Source: Diaprepes abbreviatus (taxonomy: Eukaryota; Arthropoda; Insecta; Coleoptera; Curculionidae). Taken from it: a stretch of 64,000 nt of DNA. The number at the start of each line of letters is the position of its first letter. The first letter of the stretch is position 1. The notes beneath the pieces were generated by a model, which was given only the letters and a program-made list of their open reading frames with translations, had not been told where the DNA came from and searched no databases. Position numbers and translations under genes: made by a program. This document shows positions 23,701 to 38,400 of the stretch, piece by piece. The stretch is taken from positions 1,564,001 through 1,628,000 of the forward strand of contig JASJET010000038.1 in the NCBI GenBank assembly GCA_034092305.1, read 5' to 3'.

Positions 23701-26700
23701 AGAAGAGTTTGTTTACCTGCATTAGTTACCTGCAAATATAAAAAAAAAATGATTAACAAATAACATAATTTTCTTATACGAAATTATTTAATTTTTATAT
23801 AATTTGTTTATTGCTAAGCGGAAAATTAATTTCTCTAAGAAAATATATATTTCATTATTCATGTTTTATTGAAATACCACAATAAAAAAATGAAGGTTCT
23901 ACGACCAATAATCGCCGAGATCTAAATTTTTTTGCAATAACTAATAAACAAATAAGCCGATTTTGATGCTATTTTTCCTATTTTATAGGTATTTCTAAGG
24001 CGCACATGTGTTGTTTGGAACTTTTGTTCTAAAAAGCAATGGCAATTTTATTCGAGTGACCTAGGTTTCAATAACAATTTTATATTTAAGGAAGCTAAGC
24101 TTCGTCAAACTTTGCAGGATTTGTTGCAGAGTTAATTATTATAATGTATAATTCAGATCTCTCTATTTTCTCTATCTAGACAATTAGATACAAATTCGTG
24201 GAGATGACTGACTAAAAAAATCAGTTAAATTTTAGGGTGAGAGAGTTTAAATGTTGCGTAGCTTATATTAAAGATAAACATATTTCAATTATGAGTTTAA
24301 CATTTATATTATTGAGTCTATCAACGTCACTACTGGTGCAGTGCCTTTGTCCTAATTCAGAATATTTTTGAAAATTGTATATCGTTTCACGAGTATTTTT
24401 TGCCATACTGTTTAAAAGTTGAAATTTTTGAATTGATCAATGGGATTTATGACCGAGAAAGTATTGTCTACAGCATTTCCATGTTGTTAGCTAAAAACTT
24501 ATAAATTTTACCAAAAAGCCAAGCACAATGGGAATCTATTTTAGGTGAGAACTAGTAAAGGATTTAAATATAAGAAAAATGAAACTATACCTGCTATAAA
24601 ATATATCACTGTAATAATTGTTCTATTGAATGAAATAATTTAAACCATTTGCTTTTATTCAATTAAATTCAGTCTTTGAGCTTTTTTTTTGGATTTAAAA
24701 CTGATTTCTAAGTATTTTCATTGTCAATTGTTTGTCTACGTATCAATTTTAATTAAGTCGAAGTTAATAATATGTCAAGTAAGAATATTTTTGATAATAG
24801 AATAGTATTTCTTCTATGCTAAATGTTATTTTACCGTGCACAGCATTTAGATAAAATTTCAGTAATTTTTTTAACAGTCTTAATATTCACAAAATACATT
24901 ATGCAAATATCGCAAGGTGGCACGTCAATGATATATCTTTGATTTTATAAATCGGAAAGGTATTACTTTTAGTTTATCCCAGCTCTGATGACCTATATGA
25001 TCTACTGGATTAGGTAATGCATTAAAATATGAATATTTACATTATTCATCGTGTCATTCCACCAAGTTCCATTCCAATCTCTCCAAATATGAACTATCGT
25101 GTTTTCTGGCAAACTAACTCCGTTTTTAAATACCTCTTCCCAAACAATTGAATCAAACTTAAGGTTATCTGCAATATCAATTACTTTTTGGATGTAGTAT
25201 CCTTCCAAATCGGAAAAATTGGCAATATCATGTTCAATCATAAATTCTACAATATTTGTATCATTTCCCCTAAAAACAATTCAACTCTGAAAGAAGAAAA
25301 CAATAATTTCGAGGCTCTATATGATATATAGGAATATAATATTGTATTTATTGATAAGTGTTGTTTTACAAGAAGGTGTAAGACAAATTTATATAATGGA
25401 CATGTTCATAATGACGCAAGCTCGCATAAAATAAAGGTTGTGATGCATTATCTTCGTGAATTCAAAATTGACGTATGGGTAGGGATCATTGGCAGATTTA
25501 TTATTGATTCCTTCATCTTAGCATATCGTTTAAATGATTTGAAATACCTAGGATACCTAGTAAATTTGTCAAGCTTGTTGACTCAATATATTTTGTCTAG
25601 TAGCCAGTGAAAAATCACCCATACACGACGGTGCACCCCACATTTCACACTAAATGTTAGAAATCATTTATATGAGAATTTTCAAAATTAATGGATCGGC
25701 AGAGGAAATAATGCTTCTGCAAATTGGCCACCCCGCTCACCGGATTTAACGTCTATGGAGAATTCCTCGAAGTAGAATTGTGGGTATGAATATAAAATTC
25801 AGTAAATACTTTATGCGTAGACGCAGAAATAATGAAAAGGGTGCAGTTCAACTTGCTCTGTAGAATTAATCTTTATCTATATGAAGACGGAGATTATTTT
25901 GAACATTTAGTTAGAGTTTACTTAAATATATAAATAAATTAAATTTTTCTGTTTTGGTTTGTTATTGACTTTGTATAACATTCATATTTTCCTTCGGTAG
26001 TTCGTTCTTATATTATTATCATTGTTAGTCAATTCTATGTAAATTTCTTTTTTTTTGGCTTGTTGACCCTTAAAGACGCTCTAAATTTCTTGGACCAGTC
26101 CTAAGCTTGGATAAATTGTCAAGAAAGTCTACGACGAGTATCACTAAGTAAAAGAACATTTAATTTCGATTATCTTAGAAACGGTTACTCGAAACGACAC
26201 CTGGTAGGTATAACTTCTTTGGATAATGGATGTCAAGGTATAAGCATTTCTAATTAGACGTTTAATATTGCAAAGCACAAACAAGTTTTAAAGCTTAAGA
26301 TGTAGGCCAAGTGCTGCTGTTGAAGTCCTCTGTAATAGATCCTCATATTTTAGCTCCAAGAATTTGCGTTAGTATTTTGTCCAGACCTTTTGGAGATATC
26401 TTATATATACACGTTCTCTTATAAATTCAGAAAATTTGGAAATCTTACCAACAATCAAAGTCCACCTCATCGCCACCAAGATGAATAAAATCATCTTTGA
26501 AGACATCCCTCACTTCTCCAAATAACTCTTTCAGGAATGTATATGTATTGTTTTTTGTTGGATCGATTGGACCCAAAGCACCTTCTTCTACTGGAGTACA
26601 GTTGGTTAAAAGTTCCGGATGAGAAACTCCCCATGATCTGGTATGTCCTAGAATAGAAAATGTAATGAAATGTGTCTCTAGTTTTATATGTATGAGATAG

Positions 26701-27490
26701 ACTATATTTTTTCAACTAATAAATCCGTCATAAAACATAAAAAGAAAAAACAACTGATAGATACACAGCAACTGAAGAAGAAATAACAATACTCACACAA
26801 AAGATAGAAAATTATTGGCTTGAGAAAAATTTGATTGAAATGTTTAACATACTATATCAATTATAAAGAAAGTTGTAAAAGAAGTTGCCCTAAAAAAGCT
26901 TAACAAAAAAGGTAAGGTTAGCTAATGCACAAAAATAAAATTGAACAGAAGATATAGTTACTGAAAGAAAGAAGATACACAGATCAATGGCTAAAGAAAT
27001 AAGGAAACTTAGACAAGACTTACAAAAACATTATGAAACTGAAAACGAAAGATTAATTGAAAATAATAAAATCATAATTAGTCCTAGAAACTGTCTTAGA
27101 AACAACGATAAACGACATATAATATGTTTATACAACAAAGAAGGAGACGAACTAAGAAAGCTGAACAAAATTTTAAAAACAATCTAGAATTTCTACAGTG
27201 ACCTGTACAATATTGAAGTTAACGACCAAGAAGAAATATATCTACAGAAGAACAAGGTAATATATATATATATTGGCATAACTTTAAAGGACCATAAGAG
27301 GAACAGTTGGGTCAGACAAAAAACTAAAATCAAAGATATAGCGGAAATTATTACAGATCTACAGTGAAATTGTGCTGGTCGTGTAGCAAGAAATAAGAAA
27401 AATTAAAGGACTAACACAATTTCAAGAAGTGACCTGTACAATATTGAAGTTAACGACCAAGAAGAAATATATCTACAGAAGAACAAGGTA

Positions 27491-27562
<72 letters not shown>

Positions 27563-30500
27563 CCGGACGGCCGATCTTCGAACAAACTACACACACTGTA
27601 TAATTTTAATAACTTTTTATTGTCAACCTTACTTTTGACACTTGTCAAACTAATTTAACTTGCGTCGACAAACTCTCGAAATATACTGACCGAGAAAGCA
27701 GATTTGGACCCTTTATATACCCTTTTGGTTGATGCCGGAAGATTCCCTAATTCACTAGAAGGATTTTCATAGTACATGGGGTCATCAAAATAAGAAAAAG
27801 AAATAATCCGGCGATTTCTAGACCTTCTATCATAGGCGTTCCATGTTAAAAATAAGGAAATCGAATTATCTAAAAAGTTCCAGACCTTCTTTCATAGTCG
27901 TCTCCTGAGGAAATTAACAAAGGTAAAATTACTTAAATTAATTATAAACTTGTAGAAAATATACCTAAAACCCTATGAATTGCAAACTCAAACTAATACT
28001 ATGAAAGATAAAATGCTACAAAGTTCGTACATTAGAAAATATACCTAAAACCCTACAAACTACGAATACAAACTAATACTATGAAATATAAAACGCTACA
28101 AGGTTCATTACATTAGAAAATATTCCTAAAACCCTACAAACTACGAACACAAACTAATACTAGGAAATAACAATGCTATAAAGTTTGTAACATTGCCCCC
28201 TTTCCAAGCCTTGATCGTCCCGATCACCCTTCTTGATCTTGGTCATGGGCCAATCTGTCCAGATGCACGACTTTCATCTTCGCATGAGGGCTTTTCTGAA
28301 TTCGGTACACCAGATCGTTTAGTCGAGTCACTACCTTGTACGGACCTTCCCATGACTTTGGTTCTTTTCGGATTGTACAACCAAACTCTTTCACCAACCA
28401 TGAATCCACCCGTATTGGCTTTGAGGTCATAGCGAGTCTTCATTCTGTCGCTTTCTATTTGTAACTTTTGACGGACTTCTTCGTGTAAACCTGCAGCCGC
28501 TTACTAACTTGGTTGGAGTAGTCTTCGCAAGTTGCTTCAGAATCGGGTGGATGTCCAGTAAGCAAATCGACTGGAAGACGTAATTCTTTTCCAAAAATTA
28601 TGCCGGCAGGTGTTTTTCCAGTGGCTTCGTGAATGGCTGAACGATAGCCTAGTAAAAATGGCTGAATGCATTTATCCCAGTTATTTTTTTTGTTCATTTA
28701 TTTGTATTCTTATGTAATTCAACGTTCTGTTAAATCTTTCAACCATTCCATCTGACTGTGGATGAAGGGGTGTTGTTCTAGTTTTGTGGATTCGGTTCGT
28801 AAAAACGTCAGATTCAAAATGTCTGCCTTGATCAGAGTGTATTTCTCCTGGCACCCCATATCTACAAATCCACTGTTCAAACAACATTTCAGCAAAGGTG
28901 GTGGCTTCTTGGTTTGGTATCGCATAGACTTCTGGCCATTTACTGAAGTAATCCATAGCTACCAACATATAGCGATTCCCGGATTTAGTAATAGGAAATG
29001 GTCCTGCTATGTCTATAGCAATTCTTTCAAAAGGTACTCCTACATTGTACTGCTTCATTTTACCATGGCTACGGGTCCTCGGTCCTTTACTAGCAGCACA
29101 GTCGGTACATGTTTTGCACCAATCTTTTACATCTGCGCGGCTCCCCAGCCAATAGAACCTCTCTCGAACTTTTTCAAGAGTTTTCATAACACCTAAGTGT
29201 CCACCACCTACACCATTATGTAAAGCTTGCAGTACTTATGGAATCCTTTTGGTGGGTAAAACAGTCTGGTATTTGTAGTCTTTGCCATCAGAACTCTCCC
29301 AAGCTCTATTTAAAAGGCCATTGTGCATAGTCAAGGAATCCCATAAGGCCCAGTAACCTTTGACTTTTTGAGATTTTGACGAGATTTCTTGAAAAGTGGG
29401 TCGATTTGAATTATTATTCTTTAATTTAATGATAAGGTTAAGATCTGGATCTTCTTGTTGTTCTTTGGAGATGATTTTGGGATCCCAATCCAAAGAGCAT
29501 TGTAGTCTTGTCTTTCGGCAATAGAAATCGTCAGGATTTTCTCGCTCTTCGTGCCTGTTACAGTGCTTGCATTCTTCTGGACATGGTCTTCTTGACAAAG
29601 CGTCTGCATTTTTGTGGTTCAAGCCTTTTCTATGTTCAATTTTAAAATCGTACTCTTGCAAGCGTTGTAACCATCGTGCTATTTGACCTTCAGGATTTTT
29701 AAATTGTAAAAGCCACTTTAATGATGCATGGTCTGTTCGCAGGAGAAATTTTTGGCCATATAGATATTTGTGAAAGTGTTCCACTGTCTTTATAATGGCG
29801 AGTAGTTCTTTTCTTGTCACACAGTAATTTCGCTCAGCTTTGCAGAGTACCTTGCTAAAATAAGCAATCACTTTTTCTTGGCCATTTTGTATCTGGGACA
29901 AAATTCCACCTATAGAGGAGTTACTAGCGTCAGTATCCACAACAAACATCTGATCAGGCTCAGGATATGACATTATTGGAGGAAGCTCAAAAAATGGGCA
30001 ACAATTGGGGGGAGGTCTGTTTTTAGAAATGGGCCGAATAAGGCACATAAGATGACCGAGTTAGCTAGAATAAACTTTACATTAATTTATTGTTTTTATT
30101 AGTGTTTTGACGTGGTACCAATATAGTTTGCAATATAAAAATATATTTTTTAAAAAGTAGCCTGAAAATGTATTCATTAATGAGGCTTATTTATTCGATA
30201 TTTCGATTAAATAGCCATTATATGCTGAATAAAAGTGAGAAATAATATATAATTAAACTAAGGCTCAATATAACAATGGAGTTTATATATTGGTACTGCG
30301 CCGGAACGCTAGGCAATTTATGTTTTACCTGGTGTGTCGAATTCAGGCATAACTCTTATTCCCCTTTGCCTAGAATATTCAATAATCTCTTGAACATCAT
30401 CCGGTTTATAAATAAATAGTTCAGAATCGTAAGCACCTTGATTGCTAAAAAAAATATTGGCCGTTATTTATTATTTATGTAGTTACATACAACTGCTGCC

Positions 30501-33500
30501 TACATAAAAGTTTAATTGACATTGAACTAATTAACACATCTCTAAAACTTTATACCTTATAAATTAGGGTTAACTCTTTCTAAAACGATTTCTTTTCATA
30601 ATGTATGAAGTTACTTTCACACTTTCGGTATCAGATATTGGTTATAAAATGAAACAATAAATTTTCTTAAACTTCTATTTTGCAACATTTTCTGTCGTGG
30701 ATACGTACAAAATTGTGTTGGTGGATGTGAAAAATAAGCAATAAAGAAACAAGAATTTTTTTAGTTTTAAGATCTTTATTAAAACGTACTTACTGTAATG
30801 GTTAAGCTTTTTATGCTTTATTTATAATTTTCCCTACTTTACTCTTATATTTATCCATTTTTTCGTTATGATTATAAAAATAATCGTTCTGTTACTTTAG
30901 AATCTTTTAAAATTTTACCGAATAACGTTGATTATTATATCATTTTAGTTTTAAAGTCGAAGGCAGAAATTTGATACCTACTTTAAAAACGGCTATACTA
31001 TCATTTATTTTATTTTTTTGTTTTTAGACAAGACTAAGTTCAACGTCATTTCACTAAAATAGATTTCAGTTGTTTTTAAATCGCAATTTCAATGAGTAAA
31101 TGTAAAAAAAAATAGAATTTGAACAAACAAAAAAATATAATTTTTTTTAAATGATTTCGTAAAAATCGCCATAATTTTCTTTTAGTTTTTACGGTATCAA
31201 AGTGAAAAAAGGATGATTTTTATGATTTTAGTAAAAAATAGAGAAATAATATAGTAAAAAAGGCAAATAATGCATTGACAATATAACTTCTGCAGAAAAT
31301 AGATTTTAGGAATGAATATCTCACAATCCCAAAATACATCCATTTTGATAAAATCATTATTTGTGGCGTTGTGTATAACTAAATAACTATCGAAACTACT
31401 TTACATATATTGTTTGTAAAATAAATAAAAACAGTCACATAAATATAATAATATCCAACAAGGCCTAACAAAGAACACACGCCCAATGCAACTGCTCTCG
31501 TTCTGCCATCTGGTTATAGTACGCCGCACTTCGAAAACCTCTGCGACGGATTGTTAGAAAAATTGGAAATTATTTTGTTATCAGGTATCTTGCTTGTGTG
31601 GTTAATATTTCGCGTAAATTTTGATAATTTAGTATCAAAAGTTGTGAATTACATATTAAGGCTTGGTTAAGGATACGAAGCCTTGTCAGTCTTTATGAGC
31701 GCTATTAGCACACGTAGGTATTTTGATATAATATGTAGGTGTGTTTTATATATATTTTTTCAGTTTTGTGCAATCAAATGCACATCAAGCATATTTTTGC
31801 TGCTATTTTTCTATAGGACAGCAAAATATCTCAGCCTAGAAATGTAAGTATGAAACTATTGTGAATGTAGTACAAAGAGGACATTTGTCTCAGTGAGCTT
31901 CAGCTTTTATTCATAATAGTCCGCGAAGAACTTTAAGGGATCTTTTAAAGACAGGAGAAAAAATTAAAAGTTTGGGAAGATAACCTGTTTTGGTAAGAAA
32001 AAGATCTTGCTTCGAGATTTAAAGGATTTTCACAAATAGGAGTACTTCTCATAACAAAACGGAAAACATATTGTAGGGGATTGAGACAAAAGAGTAATTA
32101 GAGGAATAAGTTGGTTGCAGAGATGAGAATATATACATAATATGTGAATATAAAATACGGCGACAGCGTGACACAAATAGTAGAACAGCCTACTTTGTAG
32201 TCGAAATCACTTCACTGATTTCTTCTTGGTGGCCGCCAGGATAATTCCATGTTTCACATTGTAGGAACCAGGAATCGAGGACACCGTCACTTTATTTCGG
32301 AATAGTTTTGAGGCGGGATTAAATAATATTGGAGAGCGAAAGGAAGATAAGCCTTTTCGAAAAGGCGAGAGACTTGCAATACGTCAAGTACTATACTATA
32401 CGATTACTGTACTGCTACTACTGTTTGTCCCTTCTCACATTTGTTCAAACTGCGCGAGGGCCAGTAAAATGTATCAAGTGATTTTTCTTCACGTTAACTG
32501 CGAATAAAATTAAGCAAAAAAGTAATTAAACCTAAACCCATACGTTCTTAATTTCTGAGAAGCATAATGTACATAATAACCTCAATCCTATAATAAACAA
32601 ATGAAATTATGAATCCAGCTCGTCCTCAAGATCTGAATAAACCGATAGTTTTACAACATTTTTAGAATGTTGCTGTCAAGAAAAGGAAGTAAAAACATGC
32701 ATCTTATCGTCTCTGAATATGCTGAAAATGTAACTATTGCAATGTGTGTCAACCCACCGTAATACCATCCTTGGTCCCTTCGAAGTAACGGAAAACTTAC
32801 TAGCTGGAACACTGGACAGGATGGCACCAAAAGGCAACATGAAATTTATTGGTAGAACTTATTTAGCACTTATAAGGTCGAAGAAAAATTCATTTGTCAA
32901 TTGAAGCTTAGACGAAGCTGCTAAAAGAGACGTAGTCTTATATTGCTTGTCGTCAGACACAATTCACAAGCCACAGTCACTAGACAAATCTGTTAATAAA
33001 TCCTATGAATATTGCTGGGATGCAACAATACTGAACAACTTGTATGCTAACCCCGACTAAACGTTGTTAAAACTTACATACGAATATTCTGTCTAGTCTT
33101 GTCCAAATGTATGATCAGTGGGAATGTAGTCAATGAAATTAGGGCAATTGACTTATTCTCTTTTAATCGTGAATTGATACTAGAGGAGCATTACCGCAAC
33201 AGTTTTATCAGAAATTCCATACTCTCAAACTCGGGTGTAGCTTCCGTAGGATCTTATGCCTGACACCTTCGCGACGATTCTGATGATTATCAAAAAACTC
33301 GTGAGGAGGAACAGGACCTCATGACTGAAGCATCAGATAACATTGATGAAAATTATTTATTAATATAGCGCTTTCAGTTTCAGTGTTCAGAGCTATTACA
33401 CATTGTTGTTTAAAAGCGTCCTTATAAAGTTATTTTTTTATAAAATCCGCTAATATGGTGGTATTTTTATAATATTAAAATACTTAAAGTTGATTCAACA

Positions 33501-35369
33501 CAAGTTGCAAGCTGTGGTACGTGTGTTATGAAATTTGATTTTTTTATGTGTGAGATACGAGTATTAATTTACTACCATATTTTTTTGTTGTATTAAATAA
33601 AGGGTATGTGATTTCTATGTTTTAATACGATTTTCATTTCTAATGAAACCATTTTCGTATCCTGCGCACGGTTAATTAAACGGGTGATAATAAACACTGC
33701 ATTTTTAACAACGTTCAAAAAGGTGGTAGTAACGTGTAAATTATGAGCAATATTTCAAAATTAGTATGTATCAATAGGTAATTTACATTACATCGTTTCT
33801 CATACATAATTTATTTTATTTGAGTAGAAAATAGAAGAATAAATCGATTTAAAATTAAGCGGGGGTTACTTTAGTTTTTAATATTTTATTTACCTTAATT
33901 CTGGAAACTTCTGGCTGACAAATGGGAAACTTTGGTCGTCAACAATATGCCAATGTAATACGTTCATTTTGTTATAAGCTAAAGCATCGATAACTTGGTG
34001 GATTTGTGGAATTGGAATATAGTGCCTTGCTGTGTCCAAAAGTAATCCTCTATGGGGAAATCTGGGATAATCCACAATATTTGTTTCGTTAAGGCGAACC
34101 TTTAAATGTAACACACTTTTTGGTAATACACGAAAACAATATTAAAATGAAATAATTTCACTGTTTTTACTTTTTTAGAGCTAGAGCTCTTACCAACTTT
34201 TAAATTAAACTGACTTTTTTTTCAATAATACTAGCCTATAGGAATGAAAAAAAAAAAGAAATAATATAGTGCCAATTCGTTATTAGATTTGTAAAGTAGT
34301 GAATAGCCTAATTACGAGGAGTTATTTATTCCTTATTTAACAAATAAGGTGAATTAATATTTCTTGTTAATAAATATAAGTTGTACTTACAGTAACACCA
34401 TCAATTCCTAAGTAAACTAACTGAGAGAATGTTTCCAGTCCTCTTAAGATTCCCCAAATTGAACTTGACTTCAGTTGAGTAGTACTTGTAGTTACGTTTA
34501 ACACATCTAAAATAAGTAGTGAAAATTAGTTCAATATTATTGAGTTAATATTTATCTTCACTCAAAGAATTTCTAAACTGAGAACATCCATTGAGTAGGC
34601 AAGAAAAATATTTATCTCCTTGCCTTCCTGATAGACAAAATAATGAAAAATTTGAATTTCATAGTTCTGTACTTTGAAACATTTTAACTATACTGATGTT
34701 ATCATTATTTTAAAAGCCAATGAGGTAACTTATTGCAATAATATATATGACTGTATGATAGAAAAAGCTGTCGTTGGAGATAAAAGGTGCCAGATGGACG
34801 ATTGGCAATATGGTGAGCGAATGAATGAAAAGTGAAACTAAGCAAATGACTGAATATATCAAGATCTTCGATTTTATTCCAGCTAATTCTTTATTTTTTT
34901 TACTACTTACAATTTTCATTCATGTGAAGGGCAGGGTATTCATTATCAATACATTGTCCATCCAAGTAAACAGTTAAGTTGTTTAGTGGCCCCAAAAATG
35001 ACCCTTCTGATCCTGACTTCGTTGCTGTATTTATAGTGTTTGAATGAGTATTCGTCTGAACTCTTGGTATCGTATTTTCTTGAAGAATTTTGAAGTATCT
35101 TTGAAAAGCATTTTGAAGAAGGTTACAATTGCTGCCTTTTTCAGCTATCTAAAAAAATAATTATTTTCTATCATACTTTTGTAAATTAGCTGCGAGAATT
35201 GCATCTTAAATAAATTGTTTTAAATCTTAATTTAAATTGTCTTGAATTTAAACCCGTATTTCACTAATATGATTTACCTTTAATACTGGTGGACATTAAA
35301 GTCTTTTAGTTGACAAATACAACGAAAAGTCAGTCAAGGAATACAAGAATTGTGTTTATATGCGGCAGA

Positions 35370-35434
<65 letters not shown>

Positions 35435-38400
35435 TATAACAATATTATACGTAAAACAAAATCGACCAACTAGACAATTTCACTTCTTGGCATCTAGATC
35501 AAGTTTAAAATTTGAACCTTTTTAGTGAATTAGGCAGTAAGATTTTGTCAGTTGAGTTACAAAATCTTTTCTCCCAAACGTTTTATACAATAGTTGAAGG
35601 GTGCATCAAGAAGAATCTGTGACTTTATAGTTCACCTTTAATATGATTTTACGTCTGAAAACACTTTCAAAATTTGCATATACTTTGAGCTCGAGGTGTG
35701 ACAGGGTCATTTGAAGGCCAAGTTGTACAATATCTTTGTTTTAATACCGGAAATAAATGAAAAATTTTACTTTTAGATTTACTTTAAGCATTTTAATACA
35801 TGCTAACTTTGAAGCACGCAAAGGTCAATCGAAGATCAAGTTTCCTAAAATAATTTCTTTTATGTCGAAAACGGACTGCGAAAAATTTTTCGTTCAGGTC
35901 GTCTTTGAAGGAAGATTTTGGGCAACTTAAACTCCGAATCACCTTGACACACTTTAAGGTCAGTAAATTTAAAATCTTTCACTCTGTATATTTCTAATAT
36001 TTAAAAAAAAAGATTTTGCACAACATGACATTGAAATGACCTTGTTACATCTCGAAGTAAAAGTATATGAAAATTCGGAAAGTGTTTCCAATCGTAAAAT
36101 CTTTAATTATTTCATTTTCAACGTTGTGATTTTGTGTTGAAGAAGGTTAACGTTGAAATGGCCTTGTAAATGATATTGAAGGTCAGTGTAAGGTCACCTA
36201 TAGCTTGATGTACTTTTTTGGATTATATTTTTCTCGTCTCATATCCAAATCAACGCCCGTGCCTACTGCATACTATTTCATCGAAAAAAGTAGAAACCCC
36301 AAAAAATACGGCAATTTTGTTTTACAAGGGGATAGAAAACACATCAAATAGAACCACCTTCTTTGTTGATTGTGTTAGATCTAGAATCGTAGAATTGAAA
36401 TATTAGATTAATCAGCTTTATGTAGGTGTTTTATAATTAAATATGTTATAAACTAAATATTGAATTATAAAAAAATGGCTATAAAGGATATACAGAGAAT
36501 GCAAGACATTATTTTTATTGGGAATATAAGATGAATTAAAAAAAATAATCAATATTTATATCAGTGACTATTTAGGATAAATCTTACGAACAGATACATA
36601 CGTATGTCTTCGATTAAGCTGACATTTAATTCCCCTATTGCTGTTATAAAATCCTAATTTTTTAAATTCATTATTTTAACTTTTTTTGGTTCATTTTTTT
36701 TTAAATATGTTTATTCCTCCTTATCTAAATAATTTTGATAAATATCTTTTAAACTTAAGTATACAGATAAAAATGGTATGAAAATTATTGACACGAGGAC
36801 AGGCAAAATACAGGTGTGCGCTTTGTGAGAAAAATACTGTACAGCTTATTTGTTATTGTTGGTGAATAGAAGGTGTCATACATATATTTAGTGACAAAGA
36901 AAATATATTCTATTTCGTAATTAAGGGGGTTTTTATAAGCATTTTTTCCCTAAAAAACAAATGATAATAACAAACAAATCAACACTAGCGACAAACAACA
37001 AAAAGTAGGCCGAAGTTACCAACGCCTTTCATGGTATCCCATAAGCGTCGATTTAGGCGCTTCAACTCGACGTTTGGTTCATCCCACAGCGCCAGTTCTG
37101 CTTACCAAAAATGGCCCACTTGGCTCTCTGATCCGTTATTTTTCAGTTTGTCAAAAAGTACATTAAAATACTGCAATTCTAAATCTATTAACTAAAGATC
37201 TTTGTATTAAAGACTGAATTAGATTTATGTTGCTTAAAGCTGAAAATATTTATGCCGTACCTACAGTTTAACGTACAGAAAATGTAGGTCTCGGTGCAAA
37301 CCGATTAAGTCAGTATCAAGTAAAAAATAAGATTTTAGCCACAGATAAATGTGGTTACTCCTAACGTCCCATTATAATTTTTCATTTACCTCTAGCACGC
37401 ACTTATAAAGTATATGTATTCATCGTCAAATAAACAGAAAATGTCCGGACCATGCTATGCGCCATTTTGGGTAAGGTGAAGTTATAATAACAGTGAATAC
37501 GCTGTCGCCACTGAAAAATTATAACGACTAAACGTAATCGTTTACCACACACTGACAAGAAGAGGTTTGAAGCAATTTGCATACCTTTCCGAAATTTTAT
37601 CGACCTAAGTAGTTGAACGAAACGAATGGTAGAAAGAGTTAAAATGACAGTATTACGTTATAGCCTTACCCAACTTATCCAATTTGTATCAATTGATTGT
37701 TATGTGTGGACGTCTGTCATACTATTGGTCGGTCGTAAAAATAAATTAAAAATTTTTATTATATTTTTGGTTGTTAAAAATAACTAGTCCTTAAAAAAAG
37801 CAGTTGAAATGTTAATTAGGTAGTACCCCGTTATTTTCAGTATTTTCTAAGTAAAATTTCCTTAGAAAGTTGAATGTTTCGCAAATTTCAAGTAAATTTG
37901 AGATTATAGACATACAAAATTATTATACTAAATTCTTTTCATATCTCAATAATATGAGCGTGCTGTTTAAAAATTGTTTTTCTACGGCTAGTTCTAATTA
38001 TGGATTTCACATAAACACTTGTGTCTTTATATCCCCAAACGATCGAGTATCTTACTTTGAAACAGTTAAGTGTAACATAATTGTTTTCATCAACACAACT
38101 TATAAAAAATTTGAGAAGTAACAATTTGTAAGATATTTAAAACTTTTATTTAAATTAGTAACATTCAATTTTATTATCAAATAATGTTAAATGCAACATT
38201 TTACTTCCTTAGACTGTGTTAAACACTATACTACACTACAACTAAATAAATATTATTGATTATAATTTATTAGGACATATAAATCTGAACCCTACAAGCC
38301 AACAAACGAGGTCCTTCAGAATAAAAAGCTTATTTATAGTACGTTTGGTCTTCAAGCCCCTACAAATCTTCACAAAATAATAAAAAAAAGTATATTAAAG

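Larger units (their letters stand above)
35149..37423 (-). other. Gene B intron 1, exon-2-proximal part
   Basis: It contains a TA tract and an AAGGTCA-rich repeat block. The rest is AT-rich with no recognised gene. The intron totals 5.6 kb, against 0.7 kb in gene A; insertions explain most of the difference. Confidence 0.5.

Noticed and set aside
28193..28432. Plus-strand ORF opposite the integrase C-terminus
   Set aside because: It is an antisense shadow; the minus-strand GPY-type motif explains the openness.
28762..29196. 144-codon plus-strand ORF
   Set aside because: It lies opposite the integrase domain of the gypsy pol relic and has no independent motif.
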